A stretch of 17,718 bases of DNA. Source: Methanobacteriota archaeon. Lineage in GTDB: Archaea > Thermoplasmatota > Poseidoniia > Poseidoniales > Poseidoniaceae. Location of the stretch: positions 13,149 through 30,866 of the forward strand of contig PBXE01000013.1 of NCBI GenBank assembly GCA_002727485.1, written 5' to 3'. This document shows positions 1 to 6,941 of this stretch, piece after piece. A program made the position numbers and the translations under genes. The notes under the pieces are model-generated. The model ran no database searches and was not told the DNA's origin. It was given only the letters and a program-made list of their open reading frames with translations. Position 1 is the first letter of the stretch; the number at the start of each line of letters is the position of its first letter.

Positions 1-228
1 AGGTCCATCCAATCCATCTAGAATCATTGCCATTGCGATTAGTAATCCACCCCCTAACAACATTGAGGCTCCCAAATCATCTTGTGATGCAGTAAGTACT
101 GAAAGGCCTCCAAGAACTCCGATTGGCAATGCAACCCAAGTGATGGTTGCTGGTGAAAACTTGGATAGAGATTCAACTATTGGAACCAAAGCTCGTTCCC
201 AAACATTTCTTAATTTCTCAAGAGCCAT
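1..228 (-). CDS. CDP-alcohol phosphatidyltransferase, N-terminal part (cut by window edge)
   Basis: Only the first 76 codons are in the window; the gene continues past base 1. The family joins a CDP-activated lipid to an alcohol such as inositol phosphate, glycerol or serine, making polar head groups of membrane lipids at the cytoplasmic membrane face. The protein starts MALEKLRN and has two hydrophobic stretches (about residues 27-45 and 53-71). The visible end reads LDGLDGP, which is the start of the catalytic D-x2-D-G-x2-A-R motif (D71, D74, G75); the second half of the motif lies outside. The substrate cannot be told from this fragment. It sits 57 bp downstream of the AK6-type kinase gene on the same strand, so the two are probably co-transcribed. 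In archaea the likely products are archaetidyl lipids, but that is inferred from the family. Confidence 0.85.
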   Translation of the reverse strand, partial: MALEKLRNVWERALVPIVESLSKFSPATITWVALPIGVLGGLSVLTASQDDLGASMLLGGGLLIAMAMILDGLDGP

Positions 229-285
229 GTTTCTTCCTCAATCTATTCCAAATGAACTAGGGGGTTGATTGTTGCGGTCAAAATT

Positions 286-828
286 TTACTTCTTTATCCA
301 ATCTATTGCCTTTTTTGCTCTTTCGGCAAGTGCTTCGCTAGTAAAGTCTCTATTTAACCAGGCAATGGCTTCTCTATATGTCCCTTCAATATCTTGTTCA
401 GTTGTATCAAGTTCGAGAATAGGTGTCTCGATTTCAAATTCTAACAACTCAGACCAAATACCAGAAATTAATTCCCATTCCACATTCGCATTGATCTTAT
501 TTTCAGAATAGCCTCTAGCCTCTAGTCTCTTCTGCAGAACATCGGGTTTACAACGTAAAAGAATTACTGCATCAACATCTAAGAAATGCGAAAGATGTCC
601 TTCTACTACAATCACGCTTGAATCATTGTGTTGCCATTCCTCTGATAATCGATGTATGTCTACTTCTTTGGCTCCATCTTGGGAGTCCAAATCTCCAAGA
701 TAACCATGTTCCTCAGCTAATTCTTTTACCGATACTACATTGATTTGCTCATTCAGAAATATGTCTGCCAATGACGTTTTACCCGTTCCAGGTGTTCCTG
801 AAATGGCTATCGATAAAGCTCTCTCCAT
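286..828 (-). CDS. AK6/Fap7-type adenylate kinase
   Basis: A 180-residue P-loop kinase of the archaeal AK6 (Fap7/hCINAP) family. Members have adenylate kinase and ATPase activity, and the eukaryotic and archaeal homologues act in small ribosomal subunit maturation through contact with protein uS11. Visible features: Walker A GTPGTGKT at residues 11-18, the GYLGDLDSQDG segment typical of the nucleoside monophosphate region, VVEGHLSHFL in the core strand, and the lid-side pattern RCKPDVLQKRLEARGYSE with following NVEWE. Length matches the family. The ATG at 826-828 puts the P-loop at the usual distance from the N-terminus; no Shine-Dalgarno site is seen. It is divergent from the gene at 924 and leads into a CDP-alcohol phosphatidyltransferase gene. 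It is not a classical Adk, which is longer and has a different lid. Confidence 0.9.
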   Translation of the reverse strand: MERALSIAISGTPGTGKTSLADIFLNEQINVVSVKELAEEHGYLGDLDSQDGAKEVDIHRLSEEWQHNDSSVIVVEGHLSHFLDVDAVILLRCKPDVLQKRLEARGYSENKINANVEWELISGIWSELLEFEIETPILELDTTEQDIEGTYREAIAWLNRDFTSEALAERAKKAIDWIKK

Positions 829-866
829 GATTGCCGCTACAAGTCATTGATTAAACAGATGTTGTA

Positions 867-877
867 ACTATAATTTG
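867..877 (+). promoter_or_regulatory. Possible TATA element for the gene at 924
   Basis: An AT-rich core (aactataattt) lies in the 95-bp divergent gap between the AK6 gene and the gene at 924. It is about 50 bp upstream of the start, which would place a transcription start near 895-900 and leave a short leader holding the Shine-Dalgarno-like site at 911-917. This is a pattern match only. Confidence 0.3.
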
Positions 878-910
878 TTTTAGTTAGATTGTCGCAATAG
901 AAGGCATCAA

Positions 911-917
911 AGGTGAT
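911..917 (+). promoter_or_regulatory. Shine-Dalgarno site deciding a TTG start
   Basis: AGGTGAT is fully complementary to the conserved 3' end of archaeal 16S rRNA. It lies 6 bases before TTG at 924, the preferred spacing. In-frame ATG codons at 942 and 951 are 24 and 33 bases away, so the site favours TTG 924, although ATG 951 gives a more natural-looking N-terminus (MSDPSQ). Confidence 0.45.
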
Positions 918-923
918 GTCTTT

Positions 924-1685
924 TTGCATTGTTTGTTCATCATGTTTGGAATGAGTGACCCAAGCCAAACTCTTCTACAATTGGAGAGTTACGTGAAAGA
1001 TGGCCGCTTGGAGATGTCTGAGGTGATGGCAACTCAATTTACAGACATGTTTCTATCTCAAAAAAAGCGTGATTTAAATTCTCAGTTTTTTTTAGTCAAG
1101 GGGTTACGAATTTTATGTGATGTTTTACTGGTGAGAGGAAAGTCTAGCACTGCGACTGCTTCGGCCAAGATTTTGATTCGTGAACGTAAAAAATTAACAT
1201 CAATTATCAAGCAAAATCCTGAAGTTTCTCCTGAAATAATCGGCCCAATATCTGAGGATTTCAGAAGATGTGCTAACATTTTTGCTAATGCCAATAAACA
1301 ACGTCTTGCCAAAAAATTTTTCTTAAAATGTGAAAAAAACTCTCCGGGCAATATTGCTGTTGCAATGGAAGCCTACGGTCACTATAATCGCGATAAAAGC
1401 ATCATTAAACGTTTGATTAGCAGTACAATTTCAGCCGGACCTGTTATCCGAGTAAATGGCGCATATGTATTACAACCAGAGGATTTGCCTTCTACTCCTG
1501 CAGAAAAAGTGCGGCTAGCATTAATCGACATATCTAACCAAGGAATTGAACAAGCAAAGGTATTGGCAGAGCGAATATATTCTGAAATTGGAGCAATTGA
1601 ACGGGGAGAGGCTGCAGCAAATGCAAGACTGCAGAGCGCCTTAGATTCACTAAAACCCAAACATGACTACTATGAATACAGTTAG
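924..1685 (+). CDS. Conserved-looking helical protein of unknown function
   Basis: I do not recognise a family. The 253-residue product is predicted to be almost all alpha-helical, with charged amphipathic helices resembling a TPR or other helical-repeat scaffold, and has no signal peptide, membrane segment or catalytic motif. Helical stretches include LESYVKDGRLEMSEVMATQF near the N-terminus and GIEQAKVLAERIYSEIGAIE near residues 206-225. The start is uncertain: TTG 924 has a strong Shine-Dalgarno match, while ATG 942 and ATG 951 are in frame; with ATG 951 the protein has 244 residues. The stop lies only 2 bp from the 3' end of the convergent initiator tRNA, so transcripts of the two must overlap unless termination is very tight. 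A role as a binding or assembly protein is possible but nothing in the sequence proves it. Confidence 0.75.
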   Translation: MHCLFIMFGMSDPSQTLLQLESYVKDGRLEMSEVMATQFTDMFLSQKKRDLNSQFFLVKGLRILCDVLLVRGKSSTATASAKILIRERKKLTSIIKQNPEVSPEIIGPISEDFRRCANIFANANKQRLAKKFFLKCEKNSPGNIAVAMEAYGHYNRDKSIIKRLISSTISAGPVIRVNGAYVLQPEDLPSTPAEKVRLALIDISNQGIEQAKVLAERIYSEIGAIERGEAAANARLQSALDSLKPKHDYYEYS

Positions 1686-1687
1686 AT

Positions 1688-1765
1688 TGGTAACGAGGGA
1701 TGGATTTGAACCATCGATCTCCGGGTTATGAGCCCGACGGGATATCCAGACTACCCCACCTCGTT
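1688..1765 (-). tRNA. Initiator tRNA-Met (anticodon CAU), CCA encoded
   Basis: Read on the minus strand, the sequence folds as a full cloverleaf: acceptor stem AACGAGG paired with CCTCGTT, discriminator A, anticodon loop CTCATAA, and T arm GATGG-TTCAAAT-CCATC. The anticodon stem holds three consecutive G:C pairs (GGG/CCC) next to the loop, the hallmark of initiator tRNAs, and the first acceptor pair is A:U, as in archaeal and eukaryotic initiators; an elongator tRNA-Met would lack these. The three bases after the discriminator are CCA, so the 3' end is genome-encoded. No intron is seen. It lies between a convergent protein gene and the divergent lipoprotein gene. Confidence 0.96.
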
Positions 1766-1851
1766 ATCCCAACCGCTGACCTCCCCCATTTTCAATGCAC
1801 CGATTGATTTACAACTCGGATTGGGCTAAAAATTACTAAAATAAGCCAATA

Positions 1852-2724
1852 ATGTTGAAAAAATGGAATTTACTTATCAACAAGCGGCTTTTACACAACT
1901 TCATGCGCCAGTATACAATTGCCTTAATGATTGTCTTAGTCATGTTTTGCGCTAGTCTGTCAGGCTGTTTGGGGGGCGAAGATGAGGATACTGAGAAAAG
2001 CGATATCGATCTAATTGTATATTATGATACAACCTTTGGAACTATCCAAGAAAATGTCCAGAATGGAAATCAAGTTTCATTTAGCGATGTCGAATTAACC
2101 TTCAACTATGCATTTACGACATCTAGTGCTGGCGAAATTACAACCTTCTATTTTGATTCTGGAGATGGAAGTACGAGGGCCGAAGTCGATGCTAATGAAA
2201 CTGGAGAAATTACCTACAATTATGTCACTCATGGCTTGTTCACTGCAACTCTAGGAGCATTAGATGATGCTGGAAATGATGAACAAATGACTCTTACGAT
2301 AAGAATTGATAAAACCACTCAATGGAGTGAAAGTCAGACAAACAATCCAAACACAATGAATATCGATACTACTCCTGATTGCGAGTGCAATTCTCCAAGT
2401 AAGATAGAGATTTTTTCCAATGTTACAAACCCTGAAAATCTTGGCGGCGTTACGCCAATCAACAATGGCGGTCCTGTCACCGTCACTTGGTATCTTAACG
2501 GTAGTGAAGTTTCTAGAGAGTCCAATTCAGAAAACCTTGGAGAAGGGCAGACTGCTTCTTGGAACCATAATGAAATTGGGCCTTTGCCTGAAACTTGGAC
2601 TTTAGAAGTTGGCCTTAACCATGACCAAGAGAATGTTGACATTGAACATAGTGTCTCGATAAAATATAGTGCAGATGAAAGTTCTCCAAACCCACTCCCT
2701 ACAGGTCAAGCTCCTGAAGAATGA
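1852..2724 (+). CDS. Secreted PKD-domain lipoprotein
   Basis: A 290-residue exported protein. Residues 18-38 form a basic-hydrophobic signal peptide ending in a lipobox LSGC with C39, followed by an acidic linker (GGEDEDTEK), as in lipid-anchored archaeal surface proteins. Residues about 55-133 look like a PKD-type beta-sandwich: FYFDSGDGS, then the YNYVTHGLFTATLGALDDAGN pattern resembling the usual Y-x-Y-x2-x-G-x-Y-T-V-T-L-x-V-x-D. A second beta-rich domain (about 180-275; VTVTWYLNGSEV) resembles an Ig/CARDB-like fold. The tail is Pro/Ser-rich. ATG 1903 (residue 18, MRQYTI) would give a conventional short signal peptide and may be the true start. Such domains usually serve adhesion or substrate contact outside the cell; no enzyme motif is visible. 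Confidence 0.85.
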   Translation: MLKKWNLLINKRLLHNFMRQYTIALMIVLVMFCASLSGCLGGEDEDTEKSDIDLIVYYDTTFGTIQENVQNGNQVSFSDVELTFNYAFTTSSAGEITTFYFDSGDGSTRAEVDANETGEITYNYVTHGLFTATLGALDDAGNDEQMTLTIRIDKTTQWSESQTNNPNTMNIDTTPDCECNSPSKIEIFSNVTNPENLGGVTPINNGGPVTVTWYLNGSEVSRESNSENLGEGQTASWNHNEIGPLPETWTLEVGLNHDQENVDIEHSVSIKYSADESSPNPLPTGQAPEE

Positions 2725-2758
2725 TTTCACTTTTAGTTTGGCTAAATTTGAAGTGAAA
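2725..2758 (+). terminator. Hairpin directly after the lipoprotein stop codon
   Basis: Starting one base after the TGA stop, TTTCACTT (2725-2732) is perfectly complementary to AAGTGAAA (2751-2758). Inside lies a second 5-bp pair, TTTAG with CTAAA (2732-2736 and 2742-2746), around a TTTGG loop. The position suggests transcript end formation or 3'-end protection. No long T tract follows, so it is not a textbook terminator. Confidence 0.4.
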
Positions 2759-2843
2759 GTGAAAATCGCCTTTCAGTGTTGCTTTTGATTTTCAAATAAG
2801 CGGTAAAAGCTGGGTCTTTTGAAGGTAGGCCTGCTTAGTTCCT

Positions 2844-2850
2844 TGATATA
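2844..2850 (+). promoter_or_regulatory. Possible TATA element of radA
   Basis: TGATATA ends 36 bases before the radA ATG at 2887. A start about 25 bases downstream would give a leader near 15 bases that still includes AAGTGAT (one mismatch from the ideal Shine-Dalgarno) 5 bases from the ATG. The 162-bp gap upstream also holds the lipoprotein hairpin and otherwise nothing recognisable. Confidence 0.35.
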
Positions 2851-2886
2851 CTCTAGCCATACCAGCACTAACTGAAGTGATGCGAA

Positions 2887-3924
2887 ATGGCAAGTAAAAC
2901 GAAGAAAAAAGTAAAGATAGAAGTTGAAAAGAATCAAGACCCTCAAGAGGAGACGGTGGTAATGATGCCAGAAGAAGAAGAGGGCCCGGAGGTCGGAATC
3001 GAAGACTTACCAGGTGTTGGACCAGCAACTGCTGAAAAATTACGAGAAGCTGGATTCGATGAACTATTAGCCTTAGCAGTCATGTCTCCAGCGGATCTTG
3101 CTGACCAAGCAGAAATAGGTGAAGCAGTTGCAAGTAAAATAATTGCAGCCTCCAAGAAAATGGCAAACATTGGAGGGTTCGTTTCTGGGGGAGCCCTCCT
3201 AGAGAGAAGAAGAGAAGTTAGAAAGTTATCATCTAAAGTTCAATCAATTGATGATTTGTTAGGAGGAGGATTTGAAACTCAAGCATTAGTCGAAGTTTAC
3301 GGTGCTTTTGGCAGTGGAAAAACCCAGATTGGACATCAATTAGCAGTTAACTGTACATTACCTGTTGAAGAAGGTGGCTTGAATGGTGATGTTTTTTACA
3401 TTGATACTGAAGATACATTCCGACCAGAAAGAATAACACAAATGGCAAGAGGTCTAAACCTTGATCCTGACCAAGTTCTTTCGCGAATACACGTCGCTAG
3501 AGCTTACAACTCCGCTCATCAAATGCTTTTGGTAGATGAGATAAAAAGAATGAGTAAAGGTCTTGATGTCAAAATGATAATTGTTGATTCTCTAACCAGC
3601 CATTTCCGTGCAGAATTCATTGGGCGTGGAATGTTAGCTAATAGACAACAAAAACTGAATAAGCATCTAAAAGAGTTGAAGCAACTCGCTGACATCAATA
3701 ATGCTCTAGTTTTAGTTACTAATCAAGTCCACTCAAAACCTGATGCTATGTGGGGAGATCCAACGAAGCCGATCGGTGGACACGTATTAGCACACGCAAG
3801 TACATTTAGACTATATCTACGTAAAGCCAAAGGTGGAAGAAGAATCGCTAGATTGGTTGATTCTCCTAACCTACCTGATGGCGAGTGTGTATATAACGTC
3901 ACACAAGAAGGGCTTAGAGATTGA
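2887..3924 (+). CDS. radA: DNA repair and recombination protein RadA
   Basis: Archaeal RecA/Rad51 family recombinase that forms filaments on single-stranded DNA and drives homologous strand exchange. At 345 residues it is close to the usual 320-350. The N-terminal 35 residues are a Lys- then Glu-rich extension. Residues about 38-95 form the helix-hairpin-helix domain ([18 protein letters not shown]). Walker A is GAFGSGKT (139-146), Walker B MIIVDSLT (230-237), and the C-terminal core has [24 protein letters not shown] and [15 protein letters not shown], all typical of RadA rather than RadB. The linker polymerisation motif, normally F-x-x-A, reads FVSG (98-101). The ATG is preceded by an AAGTGAT Shine-Dalgarno-like site. 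ftsZ follows after 89 bp on the same strand. Confidence 0.97.
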   Translation: MASKTKKKVKIEVEKNQDPQEETVVMMPEEEEGPEVGIEDLPGVGPATAEKLREAGFDELLALAVMSPADLADQAEIGEAVASKIIAASKKMANIGGFVSGGALLERRREVRKLSSKVQSIDDLLGGGFETQALVEVYGAFGSGKTQIGHQLAVNCTLPVEEGGLNGDVFYIDTEDTFRPERITQMARGLNLDPDQVLSRIHVARAYNSAHQMLLVDEIKRMSKGLDVKMIIVDSLTSHFRAEFIGRGMLANRQQKLNKHLKELKQLADINNALVLVTNQVHSKPDAMWGDPTKPIGGHVLAHASTFRLYLRKAKGGRRIARLVDSPNLPDGECVYNVTQEGLRD

Positions 3925-4013
3925 GTTGGATTTTCAATCAACCCTTTGAAAACGCCCTTTAGAGGGTAAAAACAGTCGGCATATTCAAAGACACTTCGTG
4001 CAGGATAACCTGT

Positions 4014-5144
4014 ATGCGTCATCTAATCGAACGTGTTCTCGAATTGAGCGAAGAGGAACAAACCAAAGTTTCTCCTAATGAATTACCGCCTGGACAGGGT
4101 AGCGAAGAAGAGTTGCGTGCTTTACTTGAATCTCTACAGCCAAGAATTCGCGTTTATGGCGCAGGAGGTGCTGGATGTAATGCGATTAACAGATTACATG
4201 AAGAAGGGTTGTTCGAAAATAGTTATGTGACAGGGTATGCGATTAATACAGATGCCCAAGCATTGTTAATGTCGCCCATAGAAGAAAAGGTATTGATTGG
4301 TAGAACTGCTAGAGGAAGAGGTGCTGGCGGAGATCCTACAAAAGGCGAAGCTGCTGCATTAGAATCTGAAATGGTGCTTAGAAGAATCACCAATGATACT
4401 CAATTGGCTATAATAACAGCAGGAATGGGCGGAGGTTCAGGTACTGGTGCAGCAGGACACATTGCAAGATTAGCAAAGCAACAAGGTGCAATGACAATTG
4501 CTGTAGTGACTTACCCATTCAAGTCTGAGGGAACATTGAGAAAGCAAAATGCAGAGTGGGGTCTAGAGAGGTTACGGGAACATTGTGACACTATCCTAGT
4601 GATTCCAAATGAAAGATTACTCGAGATTGAGGGGGTCAAAGATTTACCTATTGCAAGTGCATTTAGAGTGGGGGATGAATTACTTGTTCGCTCTATAACC
4701 GGAGTCACAGAATTATTGACTACTGATGGAATGGTTAATCTCGACTTTGAAGATCTTAAGGCTGTAATTAAATCTGGTAGCGGAGTTGCTATGATTGGCC
4801 TAGGGGCTTCCAAGAGTGCTAACCGTGCAGAGGAAGCAACCCTAGAGGCTCTACATTCTCCACTGCTTGAGTTAGATACCACAGATGCTCGTGGTGCGTT
4901 GATAAATGTGGTTGGAGGTTCAAGTCTAACTCTGGGCGAAGCAGAAAAATGTGCTCAAATTATCCAGGAACAGGTATCTCCGCATGCCAAGATTATCTGG
5001 GGAGCAGCAGTTGACGAATCTTTGGGCGATGAGATTAGGGTAATGCTAGTATTAACCGGAGTTAAGAGTGAGCAAATTCACGGATCGAGTGAAAATAGGC
5101 AACTAAGAGCTTTAAGGAATAAGAGTATTGAGTTTGTCAATTGA
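4014..5144 (+). CDS. ftsZ: Cell division protein FtsZ, archaeal FtsZ1 type
   Basis: Tubulin-family GTPase that polymerises at mid-cell; archaeal FtsZ1 supports and organises the division ring. The 376-residue protein has an N-terminal helical tail (MRHLIERVLELSEEEQ) like archaeal FtsZ1, then the GTP-binding core: GAGGAGCNAINRL (49-61), INTDAQALL, GRGAGGDPTKGE, and the tubulin signature GGGSGTG (139-145), where the usual first Thr is Ser and the following AAP is AAG. The T7 synergy loop NLDFEDL (242-248) keeps the catalytic acidic residues D244 and D247. The C-terminal domain (GALINVVGG, AKIIWGAAVDESL, VMLVLTGV) is complete. No conserved C-terminal tail peptide for membrane anchors is obvious. 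A TATA-like cATATTC lies about 35 bp upstream, so it may have its own promoter although it follows radA. Confidence 0.94.
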   Translation: MRHLIERVLELSEEEQTKVSPNELPPGQGSEEELRALLESLQPRIRVYGAGGAGCNAINRLHEEGLFENSYVTGYAINTDAQALLMSPIEEKVLIGRTARGRGAGGDPTKGEAAALESEMVLRRITNDTQLAIITAGMGGGSGTGAAGHIARLAKQQGAMTIAVVTYPFKSEGTLRKQNAEWGLERLREHCDTILVIPNERLLEIEGVKDLPIASAFRVGDELLVRSITGVTELLTTDGMVNLDFEDLKAVIKSGSGVAMIGLGASKSANRAEEATLEALHSPLLELDTTDARGALINVVGGSSLTLGEAEKCAQIIQEQVSPHAKIIWGAAVDESLGDEIRVMLVLTGVKSEQIHGSSENRQLRALRNKSIEFVN

Positions 5145-5786
5145 TTACTTTATGGCTTTTAGTGCAGTATAAATTAATCCAATGAATACAATTGCTAAAA
5201 TAATAGCCTCATAGGCTTGGATTTGGTAGTCTTTTTGTTTAACTGAAAGATCGTCAAAGTATTCTACGCCTCCAAGTTTGAAATCAAGGTAGTTCCATGA
5301 ATCACCATATGGGTCGCCATTTCCATTGACTGCATTGCCGAATATTTTGAATTCGACTGATGACGAATTATCTTCAGGCGAAATCCATGTAAAATTCCAA
5401 GATCTGAACTTATTTCCTTCTTCAGTATGAGTCCATGAATCCTCAATAAAAGAACCATAACTGGTGTTTTCAAAAGTTATTTCTCCATGTGAAACATTAA
5501 TTCTAAATCCTCCTTTAGAGGAGTTTTCTGAAGCGATTTCGATTTCACTAATAATTCTCAAATTCAGATCATAGGATATATTAGATTCGAATTTATCAGG
5601 TAAACCATCAATCTCTAGATATGTTAAATCTGAATTGCCACCATGGCATAAGCAACCGCTACTTCCTTCTTTGCCAACTCCATTAGGAAAACTATCACTT
5701 GTCGGGACAATTATAACTGCAGAGAAAATTGCCAGCAATAAAAACATCCGTTTCAACATTGCTTGCATGTCCTTCACCCCATCCAT
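5145..5786 (-). CDS. Membrane-anchored choice-of-anchor-V (Reeler-like) surface protein with a CxCH motif
   Basis: A 213-residue exported protein. An N-terminal signal segment (MLKRMFLLLAIFSAVIIVP from residue 10) is followed by GSSGCLCHGG (C45, C47, H48), then a beta-rich domain with GGFRINVSHGEI and the pattern W-N-F-T-W-x-S-P-E-D ... F-G-N-A-V-N-G-N-G ... G-D-S-W, which matches Reeler-like/choice-of-anchor-V domains. A C-terminal hydrophobic helix (about 192-209) anchors it, leaving a short basic tail. In many homologues the N-terminal motif is a heme-binding CxxCH; here it is CxCH, so heme binding is doubtful. The frame is open further upstream to 5867, but ATG 5786 has GAGGAG a few bases before it, which decides the start. 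It is convergent with ftsZ, ending next to its stop. Function is unknown; extracellular binding or redox work is possible. Confidence 0.78.
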   Translation of the reverse strand: MDGVKDMQAMLKRMFLLLAIFSAVIIVPTSDSFPNGVGKEGSSGCLCHGGNSDLTYLEIDGLPDKFESNISYDLNLRIISEIEIASENSSKGGFRINVSHGEITFENTSYGSFIEDSWTHTEEGNKFRSWNFTWISPEDNSSSVEFKIFGNAVNGNGDPYGDSWNYLDFKLGGVEYFDDLSVKQKDYQIQAYEAIILAIVFIGLIYTALKAIK

Positions 5787-5908
5787 AATTGGCTCCTCTT
5801 TGAGTCTTACCCACCTATTTTTGACATAATTTCGATGATGCATTACGCGAAAGGATAGAACATGCATTCAAGTATAATGAAACGCGACTTTGTACCGGAT
5901 TGGGCAGT

Positions 5909-6532
5909 ATGGATTTTTTTAACTCTCCACAAATAATTGAAAATGATGATGAAGAAGTGGATATGTTTGCCGAACTTGGCCTAGTTAATCATACCACTAA
6001 TCAAATTGCAGTACCACTTGTAAATTCTGCTGCACCAGTTGACCCGCTGGCTGCATTTATGGAAGATGAGGGATTATCGATTTTAGAAGAAATTGATGAA
6101 TTTAAATTTGAAGAGGATGAAAAAAATCATGATAAAAATTTGAATGCGGTAGAAACCAAACAAAATCTTTCCGAAGAAACTATCGCAGAGTTACTTGAAA
6201 TACTCGTCAAGAAAGAACTTCATCAACGTGAACAGAGAGGAGAGGACTGGTTAACTAATCTTCCCGGAGAGGCTAAAGCAAATATTGACTCTACTAAAGT
6301 AATTAAGGATAAAGACGCATATCACTTATCGCTCATTATTGACATGACAGGTGCGGGGCCAGTTAGACCCTTTGCGACTGTTAGTTCAAACAATCAGGGA
6401 ACCAAAGCACATGATGCCCCAGAATCTATACCTGCTATTTGGATTCCTTTATACAACGTTTTGAGAGACTTATTGATGCAAGCAATGAATTTACTTTCAT
6501 CAACTAGAGTTGGGATGAATTATAACGCTTGA
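5909..6532 (+). CDS. Acidic protein of unknown function
   Basis: I do not recognise the family. The 207-residue product has a strongly acidic N-terminal half (ENDDEEVDMFAEL, EEIDEFKFEEDEKN) that looks partly disordered, a middle helical segment (LSEETIAELLEILVKKELHQ), and a C-terminal ordered part with a beta-like stretch (AYHLSLIIDMTGAGPVRPF) and an amphipathic helix (PLYNVLRDLLMQAMNLL). No signal peptide, membrane segment or catalytic motif is seen. The frame can be read from TTG 5900, but ATG 5909 is the natural start. It is divergent from the Reeler-like protein with about 120 bp between starts. Its last 33 bp overlap the convergent OsmC-like gene. An adaptor role is possible but is a guess. 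Confidence 0.72.
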   Translation: MDFFNSPQIIENDDEEVDMFAELGLVNHTTNQIAVPLVNSAAPVDPLAAFMEDEGLSILEEIDEFKFEEDEKNHDKNLNAVETKQNLSEETIAELLEILVKKELHQREQRGEDWLTNLPGEAKANIDSTKVIKDKDAYHLSLIIDMTGAGPVRPFATVSSNNQGTKAHDAPESIPAIWIPLYNVLRDLLMQAMNLLSSTRVGMNYNA

Positions 6533-6892
6533 TGTGATTTTGGCTGTATGTTTAATCATATTTGAAATTGTACAATACTTTTCATGGCTCTTGGCCACTA
6601 TTCTTTCAACTAATTTAAGTGGCACTTCGCCTCTAACATTGTAAACCATATTTATTGATGTGAAAACTCTAGGAGCATTTTCTGCCCTCTCGCTTTCCAT
6701 TTCAATCCAAACTTTATCAAAATCTCTTTGTTTTAGTCCATCGACTACATCAACCAATGAACAGGCCCCTAACATCTGTAAGGTAATTTGGACCGGGGAA
6801 GGACCTTCTTCCCAATCAATGGTTATTTTTTGCCCATTCGCATTACTGCACTCTACTAAATGATCTCCAAGCCAATCAACTCTTCCGTACAT
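6500..6892 (-). CDS. OsmC/Ohr-family protein
   Basis: A 130-residue protein of the OsmC superfamily, whose members reduce organic or lipid hydroperoxides through a pair of cysteines. Visible signs: the GPSPVQITLQMLGACSLVD segment with C44 in the helix start, and the second cysteine C107 in KYCTISNMIKHTAKI, in the usual places for peroxidatic and resolving residues. Length is slightly short but complete (family about 130-145). ATG 6892 has AGGA shortly upstream. It is convergent with the unknown gene at 5909, overlapping it by 33 bp, and divergent from icd with a 49-bp gap. The reductant and substrate cannot be inferred; it fits oxidative stress defence in a sunlit marine cell. YhfA-like members without clear peroxidase function are an alternative. 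Confidence 0.85.
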   Translation of the reverse strand: MYGRVDWLGDHLVECSNANGQKITIDWEEGPSPVQITLQMLGACSLVDVVDGLKQRDFDKVWIEMESERAENAPRVFTSINMVYNVRGEVPLKLVERIVAKSHEKYCTISNMIKHTAKITSSVIIHPNSS

Positions 6893-6941
6893 GACATTCC
6901 TAGGGGCGGTTGATTATTGAAGGGAGTGCCTGTCGGATAGA

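Noticed and set aside
2334..2642. Open frame on the minus strand inside the lipoprotein gene
   Set aside because: It is a shadow of the real frame, has no start signal and encodes a low-complexity mix without a recognisable fold.
3944..3969. ACCCT...AGGGT inverted repeat between radA and ftsZ as a terminator
   Set aside because: The arms are only 5 bp and there is no T tract; several alternative weak pairings exist.
4511..4882. 123-codon minus-strand frame inside ftsZ
   Set aside because: Ser-rich translation of a strongly conserved FtsZ region in the opposite frame; not a gene.
5787..5867. Longer N-terminus for the Reeler-like protein
   Set aside because: The extra 27 residues are not signal-like, and a GAGGAG site points to ATG 5786; the extra part would also fill the divergent promoter gap.
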